From Rosa chinensis (Eukaryota > Streptophyta > Magnoliopsida > Rosales > Rosaceae): a stretch of 64,000 nt of DNA. Shown here piece by piece: positions 12,876 to 24,695 of the stretch. Below the pieces are notes generated by a model, which was not told the DNA's origin, ran no database searches, and was given only the letters and a program-made list of their open reading frames with translations. Both the position numbers and the translations under genes were made by a program. The stretch covers positions 29,022,289 to 29,086,288 of the forward strand of contig NC_037091.1 of NCBI RefSeq assembly GCF_002994745.2, given 5' to 3'. Every line of letters starts with the position of its first letter. Position 1 is the stretch's first letter.

Positions 12876-13799
12876 AGAGTGGTTCTAGTTAGACCTCCCA
12901 ATTTGCTATTTAGACCTCTTATAATTTTTGTAAAATTTTATTTCCTATTTTACCCACTAAAAAAATAAGAAGAAGAGAAAGAATTTCCTATTCATCACAA
13001 ACCCAGCTATTTGATCTTCCTCACAATGAGACCTTAAAAAACAACAAGAATTGGTCTTTGGGCGTGGATCCGGGAAGCCAAATCTCCCCTTTGAGCAACA
13101 AAATGAGCAAAGAATTCATCAAATCATGCTTTCATATTTCATATTTTCTTCTTGCGCGTAACATATTCTCTATTTAATTCCAATTTAGAAAAGATCATCA
13201 CATCATCATCAAAATTGCACCTCCCTCCAAAAAGGTTCAATCTTTGCCTCATTAAACATTATTGATGCATCAAAAAACCAAAATAAAGACCAATTTTTTG
13301 TGCGAAGCAATCCAATTTTGGTACCTCTTGCTTTCTTAGACCCAGGAAGACTAAACCCAATTCAATATCATGTTTTTCCCCGATTATCGTTTCAACTTAT
13401 ATAAAATTATAAATATGGATTTGGCAAGCCTTCAATTTGAACCCCAACCCAACCACATACTTAGCTAATAAGTCTCAATTCAATCTCAAAATCAAGAACA
13501 AGTAGTCAATGATTATGGAAGCCATTATTGTTTATCCAGAGCTTGGGTGGAAAAAGAATGAAAAATAAAACTTGTTGATCAATCTCCATGACCTTATATT
13601 AAAAGAATAGAGAACCTTAGGTGGGTTGAACAAATGAAAGAAAGATGATTTGACTCTGTTAAGGATAACACATGATTAAAAGAGGCAGTTTTTATTATTA
13701 AAAAAAAAAAATTTATAGAAGGGATAAAATAGGAAAAAAAATTTACAAAAATTAGAAGAGATCTAAATAGCAAATTGAGAGGTCTGAATAGAACCTCCC
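12876..13799. mobile_element. Mutator-like MITE, 924 bp, 9 bp target duplication
   Basis: Terminal inverted repeats of roughly 75 bp. The left reads AGAGTGGTTCTAGTTAGACC and continues through a CAATTTGCTATTTAGA segment; the right, reverse-complemented, reads GGGAGGTTCTATTCAGACCT and continues the same way. A perfect 9 bp direct repeat AAAAAATTA flanks it (12867-12875, 13800-13808), as expected for Mutator-like elements. The inside is AT-rich with no gene. It belongs to the same TIR family as 34651-40567 and 56154-57709. Confidence 0.85.
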
Positions 13800-13808
13800 A
13801 AAAAATTA

Positions 13809-14880
13809 ATGCTAATAGCCAACGTCCATCTACTTGAAAATAGAAAATGCAACCGCGCGATGCCGCGGGAATTGGATTTGTTAGTTTTTAATAATTTTTT
13901 AAGTAGTGCTTAGTTGTTAAACAATTATTTTTGTAATTCTGATAAAAAAATGTAATAAATCATAGTTACATAAGTTTGAGAAGTACAATTTAAGATTGTA
14001 GCTTAAGCAGATTATAACCGATTCATAAACAAAGTTTCTATAGTGTAAGTTTTAATAAGCTGCTTGAACAGATTACACATTTGCGAGAACTAGAATTACA
14101 GAAATATGATTAATGAAACTCTTCCATTTTTAAGATTAAAAAAAAAAACTACTTTAGGTATCATTTGTAGAAATTTACAAATACAAAACAGAATTGTTCT
14201 CCCATAAAAAATAAAAAGACAGATTGTAATTTTAGTTAAAAGTTGGGAGTAAAACCGTCATTCTACTGTTACATGACCAATGTTAAACAGTGGATCCATC
14301 TTTAGTATTATGTATAATAACAATAATTTTTAGCTGGTTGATGTGGTTTTTTCAGAAGGGACAAAAAGTTTAGACTTCTTTATTTTGTATTTATTTTTCT
14401 CTAATCTGACTACTTGATGTAAGAAACGTAGTTTATTAGGAAAAAGAAAAAGAAAAAAAATAAAAAAAATAAAAATAAAAATAGAGGAGAATAGGTGGAG
14501 GTGGGTCGAACTTGGATACCCTTAAGAAGTTTAGTTGTGACTTGACAAAAAAAAAAGAAGAAGTTTAGTTGTGCCTTAACCACTGTACAATGCTTCCTTC
14601 ATTAACGCTCCAAGAGATTTATTCAATGATTTACCGCTGATTCTTCCACCTCCTTCACAACTTGATATTGAAAACCCAGATTTGGATGGTTAGTATTCAA
14701 ACTCGGATGACAAGGATGGGTTATCAGAGGACGACGACAACGCTGATCATATTATTTGTATTTGGGCAAATGTGCAAGCATGTTTGTTTTGTATGGATGG
14801 AGAGCAGGTCACCTGGTTAGCATTTTCAACCATCAGATTTCAGATTGGATATCCAGCGGTCCATATATTATTATGCTGAC
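13809..14880. other. Spacer upstream of the ferredoxin gene
   Basis: AT-rich, with an A-rich tract at about 14440-14483. Around 14640-14750 a short broken frame is coding-like (PPPSQLDIENPDLDG, stop, then an acidic DKDGLSEDDDNADH). I cannot assign it to a family; it may be a gene or transposon remnant. Confidence 0.4.
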
Positions 14881-15433
14881 ACGTGCCCCAAGCATGGCAA
14901 GCTCGCCCGGAGCATTGTTTGAAACAAAAACAAAGCTGGGAGTGCCTCAGATGTAAGCAGATTGTTCAATTCCGCCTGTGTCGAATTGGTATCTCATCTC
15001 ATCTCATGATTCTAATCTATGTCTGTCTGCGTCTTGGAATTTCAGTTGAATACGGTAGCTGCCGGAGCTCTTCCTGCCGCCACTCAATTTCGACACTAAT
15101 CCAGTCCAGGTAGGTAACATCACGCTTGCTTGCTTGGTTTTGAACGAACATGAACTGGAATTTTGGAACCATATATCCCATTTTCAGGTTTAGGGTTTAG
15201 GCTGCCCGTCGGTGCCTGGGCCCTTACTACGTTTCGAATCGATATATGTATTAACAGAAAGACATTTGCTTTCATTTTTTTGATTAGTTTCTTTCTTGTG
15301 CATGGAGTGTTCCTTTTATGCCTAGTCTGGAGATAAATTGAACACCAAGTTTTTCCTTTTATCTTTATCATATCACAAAAACAAAGCTAATAAATCTTAT
15401 TTTTGGTTGGTATTTACAGATTGAAGGTTTAGT
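14881..15433 (+). promoter_or_regulatory. 5' leader and leader intron of the ferredoxin gene
   Basis: A leader exon ending CAGTCCAG at 15109 is followed by a GTAGGT donor at 15110. The intron runs to 15419 (TTTACAG acceptor), and 14 bases later the start codon begins at 15434. A CACGTG-type G-box core (ACACGTGC) lies near 14879-14886. The transcription start is not visible; leader exon borders other than the 3' end are inferred. Confidence 0.5.
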
Positions 15434-17424
15434 ATGTTGGGCTCTCGGGCTTCAAGATTTGGACTTTTGATACTGAAACACCTTACCGGAGGAGGTAACA
15501 CACTAGAAATTGGATGCTCCATCTATTACCTCCAACTTCTACTCAAATCTGTTTTACTCTGTCCATGTTCACTGCATGCTTTATTCACAACAATCTGCAG
15601 GCAAATCCATCAGTACACCAACATATGCAACTCGTTCTTTCAGCCAATTCTTGCAACCTCGGGTCAGTTATCTCTTCTTATTTACATACATGTCCGACTC
15701 CTCAATTCACTTGAATATCTCTTAAGTTTGTCATTTGTTTCTGGTATGGATACTTAAATTTTGTCTTTCAGTACGTGGTCTGAGGTTAAAGAAACAGGAT
15801 AGTTTAATTAAAGGCAACCAATTGAATTTATAAGCGTGGGTTTTTCGTATCAGATGACGGAAGCAGTCACGTTTGTTTCTGTTGTTAAACTTATGTCAGT
15901 CTTAAAGAACAACAGAGATAAAACCAGTGAGTTCGATAATACAAACATTGCATTTCGCAAGCTGTTTCCGAATCTTCTACAGGGATATTTCTTTCTATTG
16001 AAGAACAAATATTTGGTTGCCAAAACTCTTCATTCTAATCTAAATGGGTAAACGTAACTGTCATTCTCAAAATATTTGGAGCACTTTATATAGTTTATGA
16101 ATAACTTGGCAATAAAAATATATATGAATGTGATATGTGTCAAAAAGTGTGGCTTGAAGATGATTAACATGAAGTTCTGAGTAGTTTCAAATTATGTCTT
16201 TAAGTAGTAATGAAACCTGCATTCATGTTGTTCTCATTTAGATCATATTTGTGGTTTCCGTTATTTTTTGAAACAGTATGATCAACAGTCCGGGACCAAG
16301 TTGTTCAGGGGAGCCATCTTTCAGAAGCATAATCATTTTTCTACCACCACTGCCAGCTCTTCAGATCAAGGGACTGAGCAGAAAGAAACGTAAGGTCTTT
16401 TGAATTAAATTGAAAACTGTTTGGAGATTGGTTGGGAGATTCAGGATAAAAGTTGGAAAAAGTAGTTAAATGCATATAGGTAGATCTTATTTATGGATAT
16501 GCATTTGGTTTTTACAAAATTTGTTGCAGATTTGTGTATAGTTTTCCTCTGAGCTGAGGTTTGCGTTGAGACTTGAGACTAGGGTTGTTTACCAGACACA
16601 TGAATTATTTGCAGGATATCTGTGACCTTTGTTGACAAGGATGGAGACGAAAAACATATAAAGGTTCCAATTGGGATGTCTATGCTAGAAGCTGCTCATC
16701 AAAATGATATAGAACTTGAAGGCGAGGTTCTTGTCTTATTAAATCTACTCTTTCCACCATAAACCTAAATCTATTGTCCCTGAGTGCAATCCATTTGTTT
16801 GATGTTTAAAAATTTCCATGCATGTTCAACTGAATACTTTAGGCGTTTGTCAACCAGATTATAGAAAAGTTTATTGCATTCCTGTTGCTTCAGATTGTAT
16901 TTTGGGTGCCCTAAGCACTGGCCCTCCTTTCTTTTTCTCATCTCAACTGTTTTATAGTTATATACTTGCAGAAATCTAATGCTTTTCTTACCCATGCAGG
17001 AGCCTGTGAAGGTTCACTTGCCTGTTCAACATGTCATGTGATTTTAATGGTACATTGTAACCATTTATTCTTATAAAATTCTTCTTTTGAGCTTCATTTG
17101 CTTTTCTTTGAACTGAGAAGCCAACTGCAAAATCATATTTTAGGACGTGGAATATTACAACAAATTAGAAGACCCAACTGATGAGGAAAATGATATGTTG
17201 GACTTGGCATTTGGACTTACAGAAACGTAGGTTGACGAAGTTTAAGGTCCAATTTTCTTGCATTCGATCCACACAGTTCAGACTAAAATTTATATTTGCC
17301 ATGTTGTAGGTCTCGTCTGGGTTGCCAAGTCATTGCAAGCCCTGAACTTGATGGAGTTCGTTTAGCTATTCCTGCTGCCACCCGAAATTTTGCTGTTGAT
17401 GGCTATGTACCAAAACCACACTAG
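15434..17424 (+). CDS. MFDX: Mitochondrial [2Fe-2S] ferredoxin (adrenodoxin-like)
   Basis: Electron carrier of the mitochondrial matrix; the family supplies electrons for iron-sulfur cluster assembly and related reactions. Seven coding exons join in frame: 15434-15494, 15601-15662, 16277-16389, 16615-16721, 17000-17049, 17144-17226 and 17310-17424, giving 196 residues and TAG. Residues 1-77 are basic and Ser/Thr-rich (MLGSRASRFGLLILKHL start), fitting a mitochondrial transit peptide. The ferredoxin fold starts near residue 80 (ISVTFVDKDGDE). Cluster ligands are Cys117, Cys123 and Cys126 (ACEGSLACSTC) and Cys164 (LGCQV), with adrenodoxin spacing. It ends FAVDGYVPKPH, a family hallmark. Intron 4 (16722-16999) has a GC donor (GAAG/GCGAGG); using the next GT instead would break the cysteine motif. 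A 5'-truncated copy lies at 41520-41944. Confidence 0.93.
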
Positions 17425-20400
17425 AGATATAGGACAGTTCAGGAAGAGTTGGTTAGGGATGTAAATCGGTATTTATCCCATTTTTGTAGCTTCTCTCATT
17501 TTATTGGCCCAAAGCACCAATTGAGTTTAACCTTCGTTCTTTTAGCGGCTACTGCTATCATTATGATTGCTGCTATTTTTATAAGTGCAGTAGTTAGATA
17601 ATTTATACCATATTGAAGAGGCTTTGTTATCTCTTTTTGTCCGACCATTATGTCGTTTTTGAAGAATATTGTTGTTATGCACAAATAAACAAATAACACA
17701 TTCTTTCTCTCCACAATAATTTTTATGTAGCTCACCATTATTAGAAAAGATGTTGGACAGAAGCAAGAAATACCATAACATGACCATCGTCTTCCTTCAT
17801 TAGTTTTATAATACTTGTGTTTGATGCCTCTTAAGTTGGATTATAAATTGTCTCTTTTGCTGTTGTAAGATGCTGGTTGGCAAAGTTTTTGCTGTCGTAA
17901 TATGTTGGTTCTTCTATTCCCTTTATGTCAATAAGGAGTTCCGTAAAACTTCTCAGATTTACCCCATCAATCCTAGATGTTCGTAAACCTAGCAGAGCTT
18001 GAAACCAAAGGAGACTCTTGATATTATTTGTAGGCTCAGATTACTTGGTCGTCAAGCAAGCAATCTATTAGAAATATCCTCATATTCTTCCTCGTTATGT
18101 TGAGATTCATTCCTTGATCAGTTTTGAACATTGCACCATACATAATCCAACGCTCGGTTCAAGCAAACAAATTATTAACCCTGACGTTGGCTAAATTAAA
18201 TCACATATATTGCCCATATCTTACCAGAAAGAGAATATTTTGAGCTCAAACGTTACTCCAACTCTGGAGATTCTACCCGTCTCACTCCATCTTTCTGATT
18301 GAAAAGGCATACATTCCCTCCTTGGCCATTTTTGTCCGGGGAGCAAAACCTTGACGGTCCCTCTACCACCCCAATTCTTAGCTGCAAACCCTAATTCCTT
18401 AGTGTCATGCCACAATCCAACCCTGATGATAGGAGCATTTTAATGCGACGTTTTAACTGTTATTTCCCTATATTTTCTGCGTTATTTCCTTAATAAAACT
18501 CTGTTTAGGAAAGTTTCCATTCTTCGAATGGGAAAGTTCCTAATTGTAGAAAGTTTCCGTTTTGTAGTTTCTATTTTCCATTTTTAGAAAGTTTCCATTT
18601 TAGTTTAAGAAAGTTTCCATTTCTTATTTTAGAAAGCTTCTATTTTCAGGTTTTTGGAATAAATAAACTGAATTGAGTTCATAAATGGAACGAGAAGCTT
18701 CATGAAGATGACATGGAAAAAACAAGGTGACAATGTGGGAATTAAAGATGATTGATTGAGGATTTCAAGGAGAGATTTTCTTGGGAGACTTTTATGGAAA
18801 GAAATATTGTTGGAGGAATAATTTGGTGTGATTGCCAACGTGAAAATCAGAAATAATCAAGGAGATGACGCCAAGAGAGATTCAAGGGAGATATTTATGG
18901 AAGGAAAATATGTGTGCACCAAGGAAAAGCTAAAAAGGCGTCTAGATTCATCCCTAAATTCCCTAAAGGAATGTTAGCAGAAATTCATGAAGAAAATCAG
19001 AATAATTTCAAGGAAATTCGGCAATTAAATATTAGGGAGTTATTTTAGAGAATTTTGATTGGTTGGAACACATCACAAGGCTTACTTGGCATTCTATGAT
19101 TGGTTGGACCACATCACAAGCTTACTTGGCGAATTATCATTGGTTGAAGCTATGTGGAAAATTCTGATTGCTTTGTGAACCCTAGCCGTGCTCCTATATA
19201 TACCCACCTCTTTGACGTTGAGAAGGGTTCCTCTCCCCCATACAATTTACACTTTAGAAAAAAATCAGAAAATCTTCTTAGCATAGCCGTGAGTTTCTCC
19301 ATGCTCTAGTCATCTCCACGAGTTCAAGCAAGGCCAAGGGAGAAGAAGCATAGCCGTGAGCATCCATCATCCATCTCCAACCTTGAAGCTTGCTTTCGAG
19401 ATTCAAGAGACCACCACATCAATCGTTCATCACCATCTCCATCTCATGGTGTAATCCGATTCTCCTTTGTAACCTTTGCTTTGAATTTCGTTGGTTATGA
19501 ACTAGTTGACATATGTGTTTGAACAAATATTAATTTCTGGAATTTTTATGATTAATTGAGAATTTTCAGATTCATATTATTGTTCTTCGAGAGTTGCTTA
19601 TGTGGGTTTGTTTAATTAAATTTGCGTTATAGATAACTTTTGTATTTTAATCTTATGTGGTTGCAAACACTTAGGGTTTCGATATAATTGGTGCTAGGTT
19701 TAAGAACATGAAATCGACTTTTCGTTTTGTGTAAACTTGAATCAAAGTAGTAAAGGTTTTGTACAAAGATCGAATTTAATTAACGAGGATTGCAATTAGG
19801 TGGACTTTTCCATACTAAGTCGTACACTTGAGTTGATAGCCTTTCTCTATGTGTAATGCGTTAAACATGACATGATTGACTAGCTTTCTAGGGTTTGATT
19901 GCATGTTTGATAGGATTAATCTAGGTGCTTTCGCTTAGGTTAATTAGCATTGAAAAGTAAAATATGGGAATTCATTTGCTTTCGAATGTTTCACATGATC
20001 AACTCCTTTCTCATGACTTAGATGAACAATATTAGGGTTTGAGTCAATTTTAATCATATATTTCAGTTTTGATCTTTGTTCTCTCATCCCATTTGTATTT
20101 TTATGTTTTTGCATTTTAATTGTTTTGTTAACTTAGTTTAATTTTCGAAAAACCCAAAAACAAAATCCCCCTTTTTCGTAAATAATGTTTATACTTGTGA
20201 ATACCTTTGTGAATATTTTATTTTATTTTAATTTTAATTGTTTGTTTGTCCTACATTGACAGGTGTACCCTCAATCCCCGGAATAGAACGATCCCTATTT
20301 ATTACGTACTACTAATGACATTTCAGGGTTAAATTGTGCGCTTCCTAAAGCGACATCACCTGAAGAGAAAATGCATCTTCTCCGGTGCAAAGATTGAAGC

Positions 20401-20494
20401 TTGTCTATAAGGAGCTGCAAATTCAAAAATCCCCCACCGGGGCAAGAATATGATAATCAAATCAACAACTTTAGATAGTACCCATATTAGAGAA
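16901..20494. repeat. Segmental duplication copy A (left part)
   Basis: From TTTGGGTGCCC in ferredoxin intron 4 onward, this is nearly identical to 40939-43022 plus 45190-45240. Differences are a few substitutions, small indels (near 17462 and 17570) and insertions. Copy A has the 1.9 kb LTR at 18427, B has the 0.48 kb LTR at 41001. At 20436-20443, eight bases not in B (ACCGGGGC) bridge sequence that in B lies 2.2 kb apart (43022 and 45190), so A has a deletion with filler that removed the last exon of the neighbouring gene. Confidence 0.9.
18427..20358. mobile_element. Solo LTR, 1.93 kb, with 5 bp target duplication
   Basis: TGATAGGAGC...GCGACATCA, flanked by CCTGA at 18422-18426 and 20359-20363. 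The empty site survives in copy B as a single CCTGA at 42946-42950, so both borders are certain. Inside are several degenerate AGAAAGTTTCC repeats (18508-18645), two ACATCACAAGCTTACTTGG-like repeats (19060-19135), a TATA-like CTCCTATATATACC near 19190 and a CCCCGGAATAGAACGATCCC block near 20275, which recalls Ty3/Gypsy (Athila/Tat-type) LTRs. No coding region. It inserted after the segmental duplication. Confidence 0.92.
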
Positions 20495-21640
20495 CAGGGG
20501 CGGATCTACGCATACCTTGGGTTGGGCTCAAGCCCCACCGGGCTTTTTGGGTCCAAAAAAAAAATTAGGTATATGTCTTGGTTTTTTTTTTTGTTTGGGA
20601 ACACTTGTAGCAACTCAAGCCCCACCGCCGAACTCCCGACTTCCCGAGTCCCGATCCAGCTTCTCTCCTTTCAAGTTCCAAGTGTCCAACCCGTCTCGGC
20701 GTGCGGCGTCTCCCAGCCCCCACCGCCGAGCTTCTTGCCCAGCAACCTGCAACTAGCAGTCTAGCAGACCCATCTCCGGTCTCCGATCTCCGCCTCTAGC
20801 CCTCCAGGGCTCCAGCCTCCAGGTATCTCTCTCTAGTCTCTCCCTCTCCGTCTCCTCCTCCTCCTCTTCTCCTCTTCTTCTTGAGTGAACTTCCTATTAA
20901 TCTGAGTTTCTGATTTTTCGTGATATGTAAATTGGGTTCAATTTCGAATTTTCGATTTGATCTTGTTGGTTTTGAACTAAGGTAATGGTATGGTCAGTTT
21001 GTTGAAATGGGTTCAATACTTGAATTTCCTTTTGACTCAGGTGGTTGTGTTTGCAAGTTTGCATTGAATGATTGAATGAAGAGGACAGAGGCGGACTTGA
21101 TTTCTTGATGTTGAATGAATTGTTGATTTTAATTCAGGTCAGGGGCGGATTAGAAATGGGTTTGACACTTTGACTATTTGATAACTTGATTTCCATTTAA
21201 TTAAGGTAATTTCTTCTTCAATTGCAGTTTGTAAGTCGGTCACTGAGGTTAGTGAGGAGAAGCCCTCAGAAGCAGAGGCCACAATTTCATTGAGGAACGA
21301 TGAAAATAAAATAAAGGTAAACACCCTCATTAAATATTGTAATTTTAGGTGTTACATATATGTGAATTATAATTGTATTGGCATAAATCATAACAGATCA
21401 ATGGCATTGCTCTCATATATCTAATCAATGGCATTGCTCTCATATATCTAATATAAGTTAATTTAATAATTTATTGGTGTTACACTAATTTTGTATATGC
21501 ATTTGAGGGGTAAGGCTCATTATGTCCCCCCTGACTAGGTGTATATTTTTTGTTCAATTTATAAAATTCTCTCGCACCGTCGAGATTCTCTACTAAGAAG
21601 TTCAAGCCCCACCGAGCCTGGATTCCTGGATCCGCCACTG
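20495..21640. mobile_element. Non-autonomous hAT-like element replacing a deleted gene
   Basis: Begins CAGGGGCGGATC and ends GGATCCGCCACTG, whose complement is CAGTGGCGGATCC, a hAT-type terminal repeat. Both ends also share an inverted-orientation CAAGCCCCACCG block. It has no transposase. The expected 8 bp target duplication is missing: the left flank is TTAGAGAA, the right is GGTCAAGG. In copy B these flanks sit at 45240 and 55727, 10.5 kb apart. The open frames inside are not conserved gene sequence. Confidence 0.8.
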
Positions 21641-21933
21641 GGTCAAGGTGCAAACTGCGCAGAAAGAAAGAGAGAGACTGAAGATTTCTGGGTCAAACTG
21701 GAATTTGGGGCTTTAGTCGTGTTTCGCTTCAGACTTCAGAGCTCCGAGTTCAGAGTTCAGACTTTGAGAACGATGGCGCACGTGTGCTGGAAACTCTAAT
21801 CTTATTTTTTTTTTTTCGGGGGTCAACTTTGTTTTATTTTTTAGGGTGGACTCATCTGTCACTCCAAGTCCAAGTCCACAAAAGGACGAGTCATCATTTT
21901 TCCTTTTTCTTTTTTTCCTTTTTTCAAAGGGTG
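21641..21933 (-). pseudogene. Remnant of the 5' end of the deleted dsRNA-binding-motif gene
   Basis: Matches 55727-56015, which in copy B is the 5' leader and upstream region of the minus-strand gene at 44986-55277. Shared landmarks include GGTCAAGGTGCAAACTGCGC, a GA run, the ATTTGGGGCTTT block, repeated GTTCAGA, CACGTGTG and the GGGTGGACTCATCT block. With 20444-20494 (part of that gene's last intron), this is all that is left of the gene in copy A. Confidence 0.8.
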
Positions 21934-21948
21934 GACTATTAATAAAAA

Positions 21949-22013
21949 GGGGCCGTGACCACTTACCCAATTTTAGCCCAAAAATTGCCCACTTACTCCA
22001 CCAACAGTTTTTT
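21949..22013. mobile_element. Isolated terminal repeat of a Mutator-like element
   Basis: Starts GGGGCCGTGACCACTTACCC, then the ATTTTAGCC-AAAATTGCCCACTTACTCCACC pattern. This equals the reverse complement of the right end of the element at 30312-31737. It breaks off at ~22013 against unrelated sequence, so only one terminus remains. Confidence 0.65.
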
Positions 22014-22189
22014 TAGGCCTGGCAATTCAGCCCATGACCCGTTAACCGCCCGCTAAAAACCCATTTATTTCCGTCCATTAACTTAACGTGTTAATGGACT
22101 GCCAACCCGTTAACAACCCGTTAGTTAACGGGCGGAAACGGGCTACACGACGGAACCCATCAAGCCCAATTAGAAGAAAAAAAAGGTCT

Positions 22190-22391
22190 AAGTGTCTAAC
22201 CCTCGCAGGAGCCGCAGCCTTGCTTCTCTCACAGTCGCAGCTCACTCTCCCCTTCTCCACTTTAGCCACCTGAACCCTCTACCCGTCTCTACGCCGCCAC
22301 TCTTAGCCGGCGCTGCCAAAGAGTTCGCCGACGAGCTCGGCTTCTTTCACTTCTCGCAACTCTTTCACTGTTGTCTTCCATACTTGAACAG
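22190..22391 (+). promoter_or_regulatory. 5' leader exon of the SWIM zinc-finger gene
   Basis: CT-rich leader ending TTGAACAG before GTATGT at 22392. The next exon starts at 26912, giving a 4.5 kb leader intron that contains a transposon (23366-26644). The exon's 5' border is not visible. An (AT)n tract lies in the intron at about 22874-22909. Confidence 0.5.
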
Positions 22392-22869
22392 GTATGTAGT
22401 GCTTAGTGTGTCAGTGGAGCTCTGCCTTTTGTTAATTTGTTTTGGGTGTGATTTGTTCATCTAGGATTTGGTTATACTTTTCTGGGTGCCCATTTGTTTT
22501 GGTTTTGGTTCTGGGTTGTGACCTTGTTGTGGGTTTTTCTTGATTCTGGGTTCTATACTCTTAATGGTAGTAAAGCCTTGATTGCTACAAGTTCAAAAAT
22601 CATCTGTGATAGCTTGTTAGATATTTAATCACTGCAATATCGATTCAATGTGTCTCAAAAGGGTGGAAAGTTTTGATTTTTTTTGTAGAATTTGAGCATG
22701 TGGGATTGTGGTGGTAGTGTTTGATTTGAATTGTTTGGGGAAAATTTGAGGGCTTTTGGTGGATTGGGGTTGTTCAGTTTCCTGCTTTCATACATGCATT
22801 TATCAAGTTTTGAAATTCTGTGATTTATTGCTCGAACTGCATATCTTTTTCTGAAATTTATTTACCTTA

Positions 22870-22913
<44 letters not shown>

Positions 22914-24196
22914 TTAATCTTTTGGGTGTTCAAAGTTTCAATCTTCTCCACTTTAGCTGCCTGAACGGTTCAGCTTGATTGATTTGATTTTTCAATACAA
23001 GTTTCATTGCAGCTGAAGTGAATTTTGTTGCACAGTTCTCTGCTGATGATATATCTCCTCACTTTCTTGCTCTGTTTTGGAGTCTCCTTCTTTTTCAAGT
23101 TTATTGTATATGGCCATATGGATTAAATAATAAGAGTATTAGCAAGTCTAACAGCAAACTGGGATTAAGGTTCACAACTGCATGGTTTTTTAGACACATT
23201 GTTCATCTTCAATTAACTGTATATGCAATTTCTCTTGTATGTTATTGATTGTTTTCTTGATTGTGTTCAGACAAGTATGAATGATGAGACAATTAATACA
23301 ATAGAAGTATTAACAAACTTCCATTAATACAATGTTTGAGACAATTAATACAATTAATACAAGTATGATTTATTAACAAACGCAGACTGGCCAGCACGAA
23401 CAAAATTACTGAACTCGGCTACAAACCCATGATCCCCAAAATCACTGCTCACACCCTCTATTTATTTTTTCTTTTTCGAAAATTTATTCTTAAAAATTGG
23501 AATCTCACATCTCAACTGAGCTTAGCTACAGCGTCATATCAGTATTCCCCATTACATAACCAACTTAGAAAAAAACCAACTGACCAAGAAACACTAAACC
23601 CCACTTAAACCCAGAAAAGCAACCACCTTGTTATCCAAACCCCAAAACCCAAGCAACCATTCACGACATGAAAATGAACCCAAACATAAAAAAGAAACAG
23701 AACAAAACCACAATTAAGAACAGCCCAAAAATATCAAAAAAGAAGAAATCAGAGCGCACTTCATTTGCTTCCCTTGGGCTTAATTTGGCACATAACCTAT
23801 CACTTACAATAAAAAAAATTCCAATTATAAAAATTCACCACTATTGGATAAACAAACAGAAAAGAAAGAAACCCAGAAAAAAAAAAAGATTACCTTGTTA
23901 GTTTGTGGGTGAGTTCCTCTCAGGAAGATGAAGGCTTGAGAAGTAGTAGAGAGTAGTCTGATAAGAGCCCCGGTGACATTTTCAGGCAGCGGTCACTGAA
24001 TTCATGTCGGCTTGGAGAAGAACTGAAGAAGAGACTAGTGTTTTGATAAGAGTTCTGAACCTGAAGGCTGAAATGGCTAATTTACTGGTGAAATTTACAG
24101 AAGTTTTTAAGAATTAGCCAAAAAAAAAAAAAAAAAGAAGGTTTCTTCGTTGATGCGTAGGTCTTCCGTTCGATTTTGTCTGAAGGCACTCAGATA

Positions 24197-24694
24197 CTAA
24201 GTTTTTTTATTTTTTTAGTGAAAGGTTTTTGGGGCTCATCTTTTGTGGGTTTGGAGGAGGTGGTTGTGCATTCGGGGGTTGGTTTGTTTGGGCTCCAACT
24301 ACACGAGCTAACCCATAAATGTAGGGGTGAAATGTGAACAAACAATCTTAAAGCCCAATTTTATAGCAAATTGACCCTGCCAACTTAGTGTAACGAGGAA
24401 TTTTAAATAAACGGTTAGATGATTTATATGTTGAAAATCGAAATATGTTATAACAGAGTAGCTAAATTCAATTTTTAGCTATATATAACTAGTTTTGAAG
24501 CAAAATTCAAGTGGCAGGGTCAATTTGCTATAAAATTGGGCTTTAAGATTGTTTGTTCATATTTCACCCCTACATTTTTGGGTTAGCTCGTGTAGTTGGA
24601 GCCCAAACAAACCAACCCCCGAAAGCACAACCACCTCCTCCAAACCCACAAAAGATAAGCCCCAGAAACCTTTCACTAAAAAAATAAGATTTAG
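24197..24694. mobile_element. Foldback MITE with ~170 bp arms
   Basis: 24197-24389 and 24510-24694 are near-perfect inverted copies (TTTTTTTAGTGAAAGG, the GGAGGAGGTGGTTGTGC block, the AACTACACGAGCTAACCC block, GCAAATTGACCCTGCCA). They are separated by a ~120 bp AT-rich loop. Ends are CTAAGTTT and the complement of ATTTAG. No target duplication was found. Open frames here are mirror copies of each other, not genes. Confidence 0.75.
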
Positions 24695-24695
24695 G

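Noticed and set aside
17496..17787. Minus-strand frames repeated at 42020-42308.
   Set aside because: Their presence in both places is explained by the segmental duplication of the ferredoxin 3' region; sequence differences between copies break the frames without conserving codons.
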